From the NCBI RefSeq assembly GCF_003589595.1, contig NW_020653945.1, positions 2,226,067 to 2,290,066 on the forward strand: a stretch of DNA of 64,000 nt, written 5' to 3'. Shown in pieces: positions 30,606 to 44,082 of the stretch (its first letter is position 1; the number at the start of each line of letters is the position of its first letter). This stretch comes from Hyposmocoma kahamanoa (lineage: Eukaryota; Arthropoda; Insecta; Lepidoptera; Cosmopterigidae). Below the pieces are notes generated by a model that saw nothing but the letters and a program-made list of their open reading frames with translations, made no database searches and was not told where the DNA came from. The translations under genes were made by a program, and so were the position numbers.

Positions 30606-31069
30606 TCAGTACATAATATGTTTGTGTCCATTTTTTGTGGATTGCTTAGATTTAATTTCCTTACGCGCTTTTCGTTCAGCGGCAAATGGGTATGAGAGAT
30701 ACCTGATATAATTCCCGTTAGAAACATTTTTAGTTAGCTCTGGTGCTGTATTTATTATACAAGAGGACTTTCTTGTTTTATACAAGGTCGTTGGTGTGTT
30801 TGTATTCAATATGAAATTATATTTCTTTAATAATGTTCGTAAGTAAGCATCTTTCTTGTTTCTATGAAACAATATACGTACCACAATATATAATAACCCT
30901 CTCGTTGGGAGAGACCCGCGCCCAGCTGTGGGTGTGAAATGGGTTGATCATGATAAACAATGACAATGCAAGCTCTGGAAATAGCAAAGTGCTTCGTAAC
31001 CAATATAAATAGATTGAGGTGTGAATTACCAGAGTAACTATAAAAAAAATGTGTGTTTGAGAGGTTCAT
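30606..31069 (-). pseudogene. LINE endonuclease-domain remnant
   Basis: The - strand frame 30884-30606 reads LRTLLKKYNFILNTNTPTTL then YKTRKSSCII and NYIRYLS. This resembles the part of LINE endonuclease domains where LLxxYxLxxLNTxxPT precedes S-IDL and SDHNYIRF, but DLT and SDH are lost. A second frame at 31069-30827 (QLGAGLSQREGYYILWYVYC) may be its shifted upstream part. Non-functional. Confidence 0.4.
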
Positions 31070-31765
31070 TCGGTGCTAGATACGTTGGACGACAGATTGA
31101 GTCTTTATTCGAATTATAACTATATTTCGATCAAAATCCAATTTTTAAGAGTGAATGCTGAAACAATCTCTTTTGTATGCACGGATATTCCGATAACACT
31201 CTGTCAGCCAACTTGTTCAATAGTGAATGGACCATTTTAGTTTAGAAAAAGCGCTCTCAAAAATGAAATCATTATATGAAAAGTTCTCTCTTCGATAGTA
31301 TCGGCACTTTGAAATGTGGTGCAAATATTGGCTTTAATAGTAAGTTAAGTTTGGGTCAATCGATAGACGCGATGGACAGGTGACTGCAAATCGGGTTGTG
31401 CAAGGTGTTGCAAGGAATGATGATTCTTTTTTAAGTGTAATTACTATTAGTGTTACGTTTCTTATGGGAGCTTCTAGTGCAAGCGTACCCATTTGACAAT
31501 TGCAAATGAGTTTTATTAAGATGGTGCAGATACTGTGAACCTCAGCTGGAGTTATACAAACAGTTAATATTTCTTATTGAATAATTGTACTTTAATTGTA
31601 AAACATGGTCGTTTGCATATATTCACATGTTGCTCAGTGTACTGGCAATGTCTACACTGTATTGATCCACGTCGATTGTTCACGTGATTTATTTTCGCAT
31701 TATCGTATGCCGTATTTCAAGTCGTAATGTAAGTATCTATACGCTTAAAAATTGCTTAATGCTTG

Positions 31766-31915
31766 AATAAATGTTTATTATACGTAAATTGCGCGATTAA
31801 ATGTACATTATACATTAAGTACGCGATTAAATGGTTATTATACAGAAAGTATGCAATAAATGTTTAATATACACAAAGTGCACGATTAAATGTTTAATAT
31901 ACATATAGTGTAAAA
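31766..31915. repeat. Tandem repeat, about five 30-bp units
   Basis: Diverged units of the form ATTAAATGTTTATTATACA + AAAGTGCGCG repeat with 30-bp spacing. AT-rich, no coding sense. Confidence 0.7.
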
Positions 31916-32439
31916 TCAAATATACGTCGCGTGTCGTGCCCAAGAGATTTGTAACACCTTGAACAGCGTACGTATGTTATAATAAGGCATAAGACGTAGT
32001 CAAATTTATAGGTAGGGCATACAATATCGAACACTTCACACAACATGACGAATTTTTATGCTCAAAATATCTCTATGCAAAATGGCACTAGGAAATACTT
32101 TATTTCTATCTATTGTATTCTTGTAGTTTTAGTGTCTACTTTCAACGTTGAACAATAGTGAGATTTAGTGCCAAACACAGAATTGGAAAGAAATGGGAAT
32201 ATTTCACGTTTTATAAAGTTCTTCTCGATTATGGCCTGTGGTATTAGCCAGCTTCTCATTCCGAAATACTGAACTGTGATCTCGAAATTCATATCAACCT
32301 CTCCTATATTAATTAACATTATCATCTGCATCTTCAATGATGACATCTCAAGTCGCCAAGACCATGCACATGACTGGTTAACACTTACTAACCATATTGA
32401 ATCGGTAATTTTGATGTCTTCTTCGTGAAGTACCATCTC

Positions 32440-32600
32440 AAACGGGAAGTCTGCTATCATTTGATATTTTAGACACAGCTGCACGGAACAAGGATCTTGT
32501 GTTCGGGTTGAACCATGTCCGAAGATTTTTAAGCCACGAAGTACGCCTTCTTCCAGGTGGTCGCTTGATGTTTGAAGTCTTTGAGATGAGTTAACGTTGA
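32440..32600 (-). pseudogene. LINE C-terminal remnant
   Basis: On the - strand RPPGRRRTSWLKNLRTWFNP, NTRSLFRAAVSKI, then after a frame change QMIADFPFEMVLHEED. SWL.NLR.WF....LFRAA..K...MIA is a common end of lepidopteran non-LTR ORF2 proteins (recalled). The frameshift shows decay; the 124-codon frame to 32110 begins inside it. Confidence 0.5.
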
Positions 32601-33030
32601 TCCAGCACTTGAGATGGATTTATCAATACGTGTCTGATATCATTGTTGTCTTTCTAAGAGCGGATACACACGGCGACTGTTAGCAGCCCGTCTGCAGCGA
32701 TTCTGGCGGTTAAAGGCAGATGCGATATCGTGCAGCAAAGTATCTCACTGCTACGGTTCGGGTGATCATTCCTTCGACGATCGTCAACCGTACTGAACGT
32801 ATTTTTTAAACTAGATAGCGACAGGGATCCTAAAAAGAGTTGCACTGCTTTTATTGATAAGCATGTATAGGTAAAAATACAAAGAAGATTAGCATCGCAG
32901 GAATGCGCGAACGAGCAATTCGCAAATTCTTGTAATGCGTCGTGCGAGCACGCAGATTTCTGCGACGGCGGCGCATCGCAGTTTTGTGTTTCGACCCTTT
33001 AAGCGCAGACCACACCGCAAACGAAACTAA

Positions 33031-33203
33031 GGGTCGTATTCCAGAACTCTACTCAATACTCAAGTCAGGACATGAGTATTGCAGTGAGCACTGAAAATCA
33101 TACTCAAGTCCTTGCCATTAGGGTCGTATTTCCAGTGCTTGAAATCATAGTCAAGTCTGCTCAAATCCTGACTTGAGCATTGAGTAGTTCTGGAATACGA
33201 CCC
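33031..33203. mobile_element. TAA-flanked fold-back MITE, element a
   Basis: 173 bp. Ends GGGTCGTATTCCAGAACTCT and TCTGGAATACGACCC; inside, ACTCAAGTCAGGA / TCCTGACTTGAG. TAA at 33028-33030 and 33204-33206. TAA target duplications and GGG termini fit PIF/Harbinger-type MITEs. Confidence 0.8.
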
Positions 33204-33206
33204 TAA

Positions 33207-33371
33207 GGGTCGTATTCTAGAACTCTATTCAATGCTCAAGTCAGGATTGCACTGGCAACACAAGCACTGGAAATACGACCCTAATGGCAGGGACTAGAGT
33301 ATGATTTCGAGTGCTTTAAACCATACTCAAATCCTGACTTGAGCATTGAGTAGAGTTCTAGAATACGACTC
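33207..33371. mobile_element. TAA-flanked fold-back MITE, element b
   Basis: Begins right after the TAA that closes element a: GGGTCGTATTCTAGAACTCT ... AGAGTTCTAGAATACGACTC, then TAA. Central part is in opposite order to element a. Confidence 0.8.
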
Positions 33372-36300
33372 TAAGTTAGCTTAGCTCACGTAGCTACGTG
33401 CAAAGCTAAGCGAAAAAAATACATAGTAACTAGTGACGTGCTAGACTATGAATACGTGTGGGGGTGAACGGCGGCACAAGGGCGACATATTTGACATAGC
33501 TTAACGGGATCATTGGGTTAGTTTAGTTCGCGGTGTGAACCGAAGTGTGAATAGATGCTCCGGCTACGCAAGCTAACTTTTGTTACTTACGTAACTTTTG
33601 TAACTTTTGTTACCTTGGCCTGCGCTTCGCACTGACTTACTTGGTACTTGGTGTAACGGGCTAGTGTCCGCAACTCGACGTCAAGGCGCCTGTTTTGCGT
33701 GTTCGCACTGACTTATCAGCGACACAAATGCACGTTTTTAACCTATTTTAAAAAAGGAGGTTCTCAATTCCACTGTATATTTTTTTGTATGTATGTTATG
33801 AAATGAAAGAGGGTACCTCGGTATCGCTCCTATTTAAATTTGAAGAAATTATTCCATTTACAAGGGTGGCAAATTAAGGGATGAATTCGATTTCGCGCAC
33901 TTTCCGGCCGAACCGACTCACAGACGCGCGTTTGTATCGCTGCTAAAAGTCGCAGTGTGTAACCGCCGTAGATGGTGATGTATAATAACTGAATTATATT
34001 ACCGATATAATAAACCAATAAAGTACACTAACAAATGCTCTCCCGCTTTTTGTCAAAACAATAATTTGAACGTTGCTTGTATGGCGCTATAAGGGTTGTG
34101 ACGTCACAAGAGAGTATGACCATTTCTTTCTCGCTCTAAATTTTTTATGTCTATTATTTTATTTTTTAACAATATGCAATTCTGATTTGAAATTAAACAA
34201 TCAATTCGTCTATTTTCTAATGGTTTTGAAAGTTGTCAAATACCTTATTGCAAAGTTAAAATCAATACCAAGGCGTACATATTTACTGTCTGGTATTGTA
34301 CATAGGGTGTTGTGGCAATATTACCTGTATAAAAATTCTGAGATTTCAAAGGATGGTTTGAACCTTGCGGGGTTAATTGTATATGCCTTCGGCAGACCGT
34401 ATAACCGATCTTTGATACATAACGCAAACAGCTATTCACTTTTTTATTCGACGAAGTGCTTAAATCCCAAATATTTTACAATTCACAGATGTGAACAAAA
34501 TTTCGCTCAAATTGAGTCTGTATTTTAATTTCTTAAACTCACACAGAACTTTTCACATTAATTTAGAATACAAACGGCTTTTGTTGCTAAATATATATAT
34601 AGGGTGCTACAAAATTAGGTACAGGTAGTTTTAGAATCGCCACGTTGCACCTAAGAAACAATTTAAAATACAAATCTGAAAATACTTAATAAGCGGTTTA
34701 TACATTTTTCTCGTACTAAAAAAAATACTAATTTATATTCAGTCCAAACATAATGATCTACTGACAAGAAATTTATTTATCGGCTGTCAATACCAGTACG
34801 AGAAATACCGTGACATTGACATTCCTTTTCATTTCAATATTGAACTTGCCAGTAATTAAAAAAATATTTAAAAGTAAGTAGTATTGTCATTAACGAATTA
34901 TTTATTAGCAATTAACTTGTTATCGCAAATCTCTCTAAAAACTAACACAAAATTATTGCGAATATCTTACTTTAAAGCGATCTTAGTGAGGTAAGTAATT
35001 GGCTTTAAAAATATCTGTACTTCATTTATTAGCAACCTGTATAAAATAAATTTATTTTATTTGACGGCCGTGGGGCATAAGATCACAATTCCTCGTATGT
35101 ATTCTTAATTGTTAAGCAAGCTCGTCTCTAGCTTTCCTGAAAAAGTTTTCACCCGATATGACTATCTGTGACGTTCTTTATTTACGTAAACTTGTAGTGC
35201 AATCAGCTCTCTACATTCCACTTAACAATATATCGCAACCTATCCAGTGACTGTACGCTAACTAATCGACAAAGATATTTCTGAACAAGCACTGCACAAT
35301 TTGTCTATGTTGTCATATTGAGTGGTTTAATGGACCGTTAGTAATGTATTAAGGTATCTATTTTACAACGTTATATTACAGTGCATTATTTTTCAACGAC
35401 GTTACGTATTTTTGCGGTTGCGTTGCCACTGTACCCAAATCCGAATTGGCCGTGTCCTTTTTTCGGACCTTCAATAATAAAGTGGCGTAATTCGGAAAAG
35501 TAATTTTTGGTAACTGACAAAAAGAGATTAACAAAAAAATTAAAAAGTTAACACAAAAATAAACGAGAACAAAATTCTATTTGATATGTGAATCGATAGT
35601 AAGTTACTGGTTTTTTTTCCAATGTATTTTGTGGTTAGTTATCATTTGCTTTAAAGGTGACGTCATCGGACAAAGCAGACAATTATTCTCAACTTTTTAT
35701 ATAACAACAACAACAATAACAACAAAACTCGGTATGACAAAGCCACGTGTCGTCCGCGTCAACAGTGTTTAACACACGAAAGTCATAAAAATAACACGAA
35801 TTACATGAAACTAATTATGTGTATACGTTAAATTTTAGAACTCTCCTATTTATTTTATTTTAATATTTCTATGCCGCTTGTTGGCAAAATATGCTGTAGT
35901 TTTTTAATTTTGTAACATGTACTTTTATTGTACCATATTTACAAGAAAAAAATTATATTTTATTCTAAGCATTAAAAATTATCGACTAATTTTGTTCGTA
36001 GAATCTTTAACTTCTCTCCTGAAAAATTGTCATTTTGCAGATATGTCCTTATTCCACCAAGCCCACTTATTTCTCATTGACATAATGGAAGACAATGAGA
36101 AAGTATTCACTTAAATGGTTGACACATTTTGTCTGTCACGTCGATGTTCCATATTTTTTTAAATTTTACATTATAGTAAAAACAGCGAAAAAAGTTGTAC
36201 TGTACTATGGAACAAATAAGCCAACAATTATTTTTATGCCATGTTCTATAAACCACTACTTCTAGAAAGTACACTATTTTGTCAGTTTCTCAAAAAAGTT

Positions 36301-37641
36301 AATTTTGATCTACGTCACTTTATCATTAAGGGTACGGTTTATTATTTAAATATATGTGTGTCTATCTACAGCCGTATTGATGTTTAAACTCAAAATTCAT
36401 CTTTGCACAACTATACTTGTATTTCAAATGTTCTATACAGTTACACAATTAGGTGACCATTATTCGCGTGAAACTCGTGTAAATTTGAACCAAACTTACA
36501 AGTATTTAAGGTAGGATTTACAATGTACCGTTAACAGTGAAAAAGTATTAGCCGTCAAATTAAACACATTGTAAATTCTGACGTATTTGCATTAAATTAG
36601 TGTTCAATTTTGCAATATCGTATACCGTTATATCGGTTCTATGAACATCGATGCGTTATTTCAATAAATTTAGCAAGACTATAGAATATCATGGAAACGT
36701 TATTTATTATATTAACTTCTATACTTAGTAAAAGCGGTACTCGTTAAAATATTTTTCATGAAATAATAAGCCTACTGGGCAGTGGACGGTGATTTTACAA
36801 ATTATTGTGACATATTGATGTTTTAATGTAACAGATCTGTCTTTGTAAATACTGTTAAGTTATTCTTGTTGTAGTCTATTCCGTGTTTCTAGTTTATTAA
36901 GAAACAGTGCACAGCACTGCGTGCTGTACGACCGTATGGAGTAAGTGCTATCAGCATAGTTGGCGCCTTACCACCATAAGGCGCAATTTACATTGAGTTT
37001 TCGTAACCATAACGAACTTTGTCAATTGTGTAATGTACAAAATAGACACGATACGGTAGCTGCGGGAATTCGCGCGACCGGTTTATGGCTCGTATCTAGT
37101 TTGTACGTTAGACAATTGACATAAAGCTCATTATCCTATTGTTACAAAAATCCGCTTTAATTCCGTTTCGCGGTAATGTAAATTGAATCTAAGCCTTCTT
37201 GTATGCAAGCAACGGTGCTCAGCAGTACTGCCGCCGTTAGTTGAAAGGAAGTTGAAAAACCGAGAAAACAATGTTTAAAGAAATGAAATTCAAACATATC
37301 TACTTTTTTCTTGCAGCAACTTCATACCTTATCCACCTAGGAAAAAATAAAAATAGTGACAGATCGGCCTTCTTTTACTCACGGCAGTATACATAACATT
37401 TTTTTTAAATGTCACTTGCGCCCTTTCAATTAACGCCGGCAAAGTAGCCGACCGCAGTGCGCTCAGTTGTTCTTGTCGAGTAACAGTGTTTTATTTTAAT
37501 CCGGAACAAAGTATTTTCACAAAAAAAGGGTCAATAGAATAAAGTACATGACTGAAATTGCAGTACTTGCAAGCGAAATTGTTTTGGAACTAGTAAAACT
37601 TCAACTTTGCAGATAGTACTCCAGGGCTATGCGCTCTTTAT

Positions 37642-37872
37642 ATATCGACTCATCCGAAGAACAGAGTCCTACGTGATTATACAGTGAAAAGAGGATAAAT
37701 ACAAAATAAATCATTATTCAAACCAAGGCGTAGCTATAAGCGTTTATCAGAATTTTTATATCTTATTTCGTTTTGGAAATAAAAAGTCGAACAACGATCG
37801 ATCTGTTATCCACAGCGAAGAACAACCTCAGTGTCCTGCACATAAGACTTTGTTCTACGGATGAGTCGATAT
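37642..37872. repeat. Inverted-repeat element
   Basis: ATATCGACTCATCCGAAGAA at the left is mirrored by TTCTACGGATGAGTCGATAT at the right; further inside AGAGTCCT / AGACTTTG is weaker. 231 bp, no coding capacity. Confidence 0.6.
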
Positions 37873-38753
37873 CTCTGTTCTGACACAGACACTGTACTTC
37901 CATGTTGATAGCGTATTTTTAAGACTATATAGTAGACAGGATCTAATTGTGAATTAAACGATCTAAAAAAAGCATTTCAATATAAAGAAGTGGCCGACGT
38001 TATATCTAAGCGTTATATATGTAAATTTAAATATACGTATGTACTATATAAGTAATGAATAAGTTGGCCACTTCTACATAAATGTCATAATAAATGTTAT
38101 ACAGTAGATTATATGTGTGAAATGTTTGAATGTTATAAAAGAGTTGTGCCAATATTAAAATGTAAAGGAAAATCAGAATTATTCCCGTTCTTCTACCTTC
38201 CCACCACAAGTGGCGACCGCCATGACACCGCATATATATTTGTTGTAAAATACAATTGACTAACAAAATTTAAAAAACAATTCCTTTATAATAATATTAG
38301 TATCTTAACACAAGGAGCAGTTCTTATATTAAAATAAAGGCTAATAAAAATGGACGTTCATTAATTTGCTATTCCGAAAACCCAGTGAAGGTTAAATAAT
38401 GTAATAGAGTAATTTGCAGATTAATTTTCTATATCTAATTTCGGTGACAATTTTTATTATGATATTTGAGTTTAGAAATTTCTATGGAGACAAAAAGAAA
38501 ACATTGAATTATGATAGAAATAGTACCTAAAAATGCAAATAGCCGGTGGAATATTATCTCTCTGGTTTTAAAATCTTTGATTTCACTCCAATTTTTACAA
38601 GGTGTATCGCTACAACTTGGCATTTTCACGTTTTACGAGAGATCTTTTATGTACGACGATAGCTATGTCACTGTGGCGATGTTTGTAACCCACGCCCCCA
38701 TACCAAATCTCCCCTTTTTTTTCTTTATCTATGGTAGAAACAAACAACAACCC

Positions 38754-38887
38754 TTGTAGGGCTAGTACGACAAGGCGCGAGTTGCGCGAGAGCGACATAA
38801 GATGTGAGATCTCTGTGAGAGTACAGCGATATCACGCCCTCTGTGTCGCTCTCGCGTTAGTCGCGCCCTGTCGTGCTAGCCCTACAG
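38754..38887. repeat. Compact fold-back MITE (134 bp)
   Basis: Left TTGTAGGGCTAGTACGACAA, GGCGCGAGTTGCGCGAGAGC; right GCTCTCGCGTTAGTCGCGCC, CTGTCGTGCTAGCCCTACAG. Arms about 44 bp with few mismatches. Confidence 0.75.
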
Positions 38888-39251
38888 ATTATGCTTCGGA
38901 GAGAAGCGAAACACAGGTTTTCGTTTTTTTTGCAGGTGTCTAATATTAAAGAAAACCACCTTAATCTGAAATATAAATGCTGGTTTGTTTGAAAAAACAA
39001 ATAAACGCAATTTAGATCCGAAAAAAAGTTACCTTTTCAATGTGTATCTGTCGTCGATCATTATCATAAAATCGCTAGGCATATAATAAAATTAAATATA
39101 AACCTCAATAAACATATATATCTTTCAAACTATGCATAATTTACAATATAATATCACAGAATAGATAATCAACAGTCGCATTTACATCAATAATTAACTG
39201 TAAACAATTGAATAAATAAATACATTCTAACATAATTTGTAATTTTTAAAA

Positions 39252-39466
39252 CTGCCTCCGTGGCCGAACGGTTACCATGCCGGACTGCCACTCAGGGGTT
39301 CCAGATTCGATCCTCGAGCCGGGAGAAATATTTGTATGGCTTACATTTATGTCTCTCGTGAGTTTGGATGTAATTTGTGGTTGTCTATGTGTGTCCATGG
39401 CACCCGTGGCACAGGGTTTCCCTAGTGCGGGGCTATACTAAGTGTGTGCGTTATTATTGTATTATT
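39252..39466 (+). repeat. SINE, family S1 (near full length)
   Basis: CTGCCTCCGTGGCCGAACGG, TTACCATGCCGGACTGCCAC, AGATTCGATCCTCGAGCCGG, body GTGAGTTTGGATGTAATTTG, end AGTGTGTGCGTTATTATTG. Box B is mutated (AGATTCGATCC). Confidence 0.8.
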
Positions 39467-39787
39467 AAAAAAAAAATCTTAATACATTTGTTTGTCTCGG
39501 TCACTGAGCGTTACACAACAACGTAGTTGTAGACGAGTAAATGCAAATGTAATTTTGATTTCTTGAATTTTTAGTCACTTGTTTGACCTTAACACTTGAA
39601 TATTTAAATTCAACTCTATATCACTTGCTGTAAGAACGCTCCAAAGTGTCAAGCTAATGTACTCTTGTACTGTACAATAGGAGGTATGTAGCAGGAATAA
39701 CAAGCAACAGCACGATGCTCGCCACCTGCTATGGGAAGGTAGAGGGCGGGAGTAATTTGTACATGGGTAATTTTCGGGTTAGTTGAT

Positions 39788-39828
39788 AATGATAAAAATT
39801 GTAGGTTTCCCTTACAATTTTTATCATT
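39788..39828. repeat. Perfect hairpin
   Basis: AATGATAAAAATTGTA, nine-base loop, TACAATTTTTATCATT: 16-bp perfect arms, next to an AT-rich inverted-repeat relic (39835-39960). Confidence 0.7.
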
Positions 39829-40544
39829 GAAGTATTCGAGTATATTATCCTGAAATAATTAATATCGTGAAATAGTTAAATAATATTTCAGGATATCATA
39901 TTCGAATATTAAATAATACTTTAGAATATTCAAATAATAAAAATTGCGACCGAAAGTAGGTAGAGAAAACTAACTTGAAAATTACCAAAATAATTACAGT
40001 AAAGAATCTTATAAATCGCATTGGCCGTTAAAGAATATAAATTACAATAAATATCTATTTAAAATTAAATATAAATGGAGATATATAATAAGAATAATCG
40101 TATCTTGTCCTGTGACAGCAGGGTTTGAGTGTTTTTAAAATATTGTGAAAAATATAAAAAAGAAAACCTATGGTTGTTGTAGAATGCAGATATATATTTT
40201 TTGTATGTATTAAGTTGGGGGCGGGAGATAAGTTACCTTATGTGAGACGAATAAAATACTGTATAATCGATATAGGAGTCATTTTCTGTAGTCAACAGTC
40301 ACGCAATACTTTGTCATGTTTACGAAACTGGGCACGAGGCTACGAATTGCGTTTTAACATACGGCTCGCAATTTTTCTTATAATATTTCGTCGATAAAGG
40401 GTTGTATTTACAACGATAGGAATTTAAATCAATTAGTTTAACAATGAAAATTACGATTCTATTATAACTATACATTGCAACTTAGTACCTTTACTGCCTT
40501 CTTGTTTATACATTTTCAGTTTGTCGAGTGTTGTGAGAATTACA

Positions 40545-41136
40545 CAGTGGCGGATTTGTCCTAGGGCGGCCAGATTTTAGAGGCGGCCAGTCGTGACAAA
40601 AAATTCACTGATTATAACAAGAAATAACTCAAAGTACCTAAATATTAGGTTCACGCACATTATGGTGGGTCGCACTGCACCGCATCGTATAACAATATTC
40701 TTCCTAAATCGGTTTCGTCCATTTTACATATAAAATATAGATACGTTACATATCTGTATTTTGTAATGTATAATCACTACATACATCACTACCGCGTCTG
40801 TCTGTCTGTCTGATCGTGATAAACTCAAAAACTACTCAACGGATTTTCTTACGGTTTCCACCAATAGATAGTGATTCATGAGAAAGGTTTAGTTATATAA
40901 TTTATTTAGGTTTTGTGTAATTTGGCTGAAATAGGACGATAAATGTTGAAGATGTCGGAAAAAATCATGCTATCATGCATGCAAAATCAAACATTTCTGA
41001 ATCGATTTCGATAAAAGTTGGCAATTCATTATGTAGTCACCAGTATATGATGAGTGCTGAGTAAAGGCCTGCTGGTACTGACTACATGGCCCTTGAGGGG
41101 TCGCCTAGGGCGGCCAAGATTGCAAATCCGCCACTG
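40545..41136. mobile_element. Non-autonomous hAT-like element (592 bp)
   Basis: Ends CAGTGGCGGATTTG and CAAATCCGCCACTG are perfect 14-bp inverted repeats. Exact 8-bp target duplication GAATTACA at 40537-40544 and 41137-41144. CAGTGGCG termini and 8-bp duplications are hAT-type. Contains a short CTGT microsatellite at about 40797 and no transposase. Confidence 0.88.
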
Positions 41137-41208
41137 GAATTACAGTACACAAATACCACATAACATCGCCTTAAGGTGAAAACCTCGATAAGGCATTTTT
41201 TACACATC

Positions 41209-41434
41209 GCACTTGACAACTAACATAGTATTATCACAAAAAATTGCGTTATATTTATTCTATTTTATATCAAAATTGCGTTGTATTAATAATTTATCTC
41301 CAAAATTTCGTCATATATGCCATTTGTATACAATTTCATTTCACAGTGACAGGACACACTGTCGCTTTGAAATTAAATAGGTAATATTAATATAACTGAA
41401 AACAATTTTGAGATAATACTACGTTGTCAAGTGC
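41209..41434. repeat. AT-rich inverted-repeat element
   Basis: GCACTTGACAACTAACATAG TATTATC is mirrored by GATAATACTACGTTGTCAAG TGC. The centre repeats AAATTGCGTTATAT-like phrases. It lies 70 bases after the hAT-like element. Confidence 0.6.
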
Positions 41435-41864
41435 GGCAAGTAACTACATTTTGTTAAAGTAAACCTTATTTAAGTATGTATTTTATTACAATAATTTAGC
41501 ATCCAAGAGACAATTTAACTAATTTAATTGCTAACATAGTAATTTTTGTCACTTTTTATTGTGTTAACACTAGTTTTTCCGCACACGTTTTTCTCGGCAC
41601 TAAAATTGTATAGTCCAGTTTTTATTTATTACGGACTATTGAGGCTCTTGATATGTATACTGGGATAATAAACATCGCCATTTTCCTACTCTGTATTAAC
41701 TCCACTGCTGGCAACGATCCCAAAAGGGCATTAAGTGGCGTAGGAATATTTTCTTGCAAATTAAATGTTTTGTTTGTACCCTTTTTGACGCCATCTTGCT
41801 ATTGCTACTCGACTGATGAACTGACAGACGTTGCGTTCTTGTCATTTTCTTTTAGCTGATTATA

Positions 41865-42036
41865 GGGGTCATTGGATCACGATGTCGATTCCCGGTAGGA
41901 CCAATTTGGGAAATAATTTTTTACTAAATTTGTTCTTTTCTGGGTATTCTGGGTAGTTGCCCCGGAGTGAATTCCGTTACTCTGGCACTCCCTAGTTTGA
42001 GACCAGGTGGTCGGTTGTCTGGCACATTATTTTTTT
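41865..42036 (+). repeat. SINE, family S3 (copy 4)
   Basis: ATGTCGATTCCCGGTAGGAC, CAATTTGGGAAATAATTTTT, TTGCCCCGGAGTGAATTCCG, CTCCCTAGTTTGAGACCAGG, GTCTGGCACATTATT. Confidence 0.65.
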
Positions 42037-44082
42037 ATGGTATGATAACAGTGAAATGTAGTTATTATTCTAATTGTAGTAATGGCTACACACTTTTGCA
42101 AATGTGGGGACTATACGAGTAGTTGAATATAGTAAACCTAAAAATGTGATGCTTTTGTATACAAGTCGATTGTCTCAATTTGATGAAACACAAATTTTAT
42201 TAAACTTTGTATGAAAATTATTTTTAAGCAACACGGCACATTTTTATTATTTTATTTTATTATTTAATATGTGTAAGGTAATTGTGTTTGTAATTTGATA
42301 TGTTAGCATGGTTGAAATGTTTGGTGCTAGCATTATTTTTGTGTTCATTAAATTTCTTGATGCGAGGACTGGTATGCATATGCTGCAGACGATTGATATT
42401 ATTACTATAAAAATAACTGTTTTTTATGGAATAATCAATGTGTGTTAAGTTTAAAAAAAACCTACTTAAACAAGTTTAGCAATTTCAAAATGTAGTAAGG
42501 CCTAAAACCTTTTGAACATGTTATAACAATGTACAGGGCGCCTTATTGTGTTGCCACTTTCTTGTATCAATATTTTGACACAGTGTTATGTGTCTATGTA
42601 AAACGCTGACTACATTACCCGATTTAAAGGGACCCTTAGGGGGGTGTCATACGAGATAGAGAGTTAGGGACTCTATTTGGACGACTTATATAAGTTAAAA
42701 AGATCGGCGCCCAAAATAAGGGCCACATCCACACTTGACGCAAGGCCCTTGAAATCAGATACTGTAATAAGCGTTTGAGAAAGCGATTTTGTATTATTGA
42801 ATGAAAAAAACCGATATTATGTTGCTGAATTCTCGTAACTACAGCGTTACAATAAAATCTACATTGATGTTGTATGTTTACATTCTATGGTTATGTCATA
42901 TATTCGGTCTGTATTTTATTTTAACTTTATTATAAATTTGTCTTAAAATTACAAGGTTAAAAGCCGCCTTTTCTATCAAAGCATTGAAAAGATTCTTCTT
43001 TTCTGTATATTTATAATTTGAAGAGCATGTATGGTAGAACCTTTGCCTACAAAAGAAAAAATGTATAATTATATAATTTTTTGTCTATTAATTAGAATTA
43101 CGTCACGGTATTTATTATTCAAGTGTAATTTTTTTGAAAAAAAAAATCAACAATGAGAATTAGTGTAACAAACTATTTGAACAATTGAAAAACCGGGTTT
43201 CAGTCGTCTGTAGCTCGCCCATTGGAGCGAATGTATAAAGTATTTTGATATTATTTATGTTGATGTTGTACATAGTTATACAAACTATCATATCGGTTAA
43301 GTAGGCTAAAAAAGAATACAAAATAAATACACGGTTGAAGAAATTAATTTGTTTTATTTAATAAAAAAAACAGTCTCCATTTTTATTTGCGTAAATATAA
43401 TCTAAAAAGTAAATCACATTATAAGTCTCGATTTTTTTGCAAATTAATTTGAAAATTATTTTAAATTGTCAATTTAATATTACTTACATTTAAATAAAAT
43501 CGAATTTTAAAAACGAAAATAATTTTTTATTTAGATATAACTAGTAAATGCGTCTAAAATATGGTGGATATTTAGGAAATCACCATACTTCTAGACGCGG
43601 AATCAGTTTGAGACGATGAAAAAACCTTTCGGACTGTTGGTTCCACCAGTGAGTCCAAAGGACAACAACTTATGTCCATGCAATAAGAGCCAAAAGGACG
43701 TGCGTTTCGCTTCAGCTTGTTGACTATCTTGTACTGTACACAGTTTTGTCTATAGTTTGCAAGATTCACTGCTGTGCACCGGGCGCAACAACTAATGTTA
43801 AATAGAATATATATATTAAACATTTAATAACATGACAAGAATCTATATTAATAGTTTCAACAATGCTTGTCTACGTCATAAAATTTTCGCATTACACCTT
43901 AACATCATAGTTAACTTGTTCAAAAATCAGACTCATAATAATTACAAAAACTTACTATATGTATATTTGTGACTTAGTCTTCTACACTCCCCTATTATTT
44001 TATAATATAAGGTGCTAACTAATTAGGTACGGATATAGGTACAATAATTTTTAGTAATTCCGAAATTTAAGAAGCCACTGAT

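Noticed and set aside
31766..31915. CRISPR-like array
   Set aside because: Units are adjacent and diverged, without unique spacers, and the genome is eukaryotic.
32110..32484. 124-codon frame on the - strand as a gene
   Set aside because: Its start overlaps a frameshifted LINE C-terminal remnant, and the rest shows no motif.
34073..34528. 151-codon open frame on the + strand
   Set aside because: Longest ATG frame in the intergenic region, but AT-rich, rich in Phe/Leu/Tyr as expected of random AT sequence, no motif, and it begins in repeat-like sequence (GGCGCTATAAGGGTTGTGAC).
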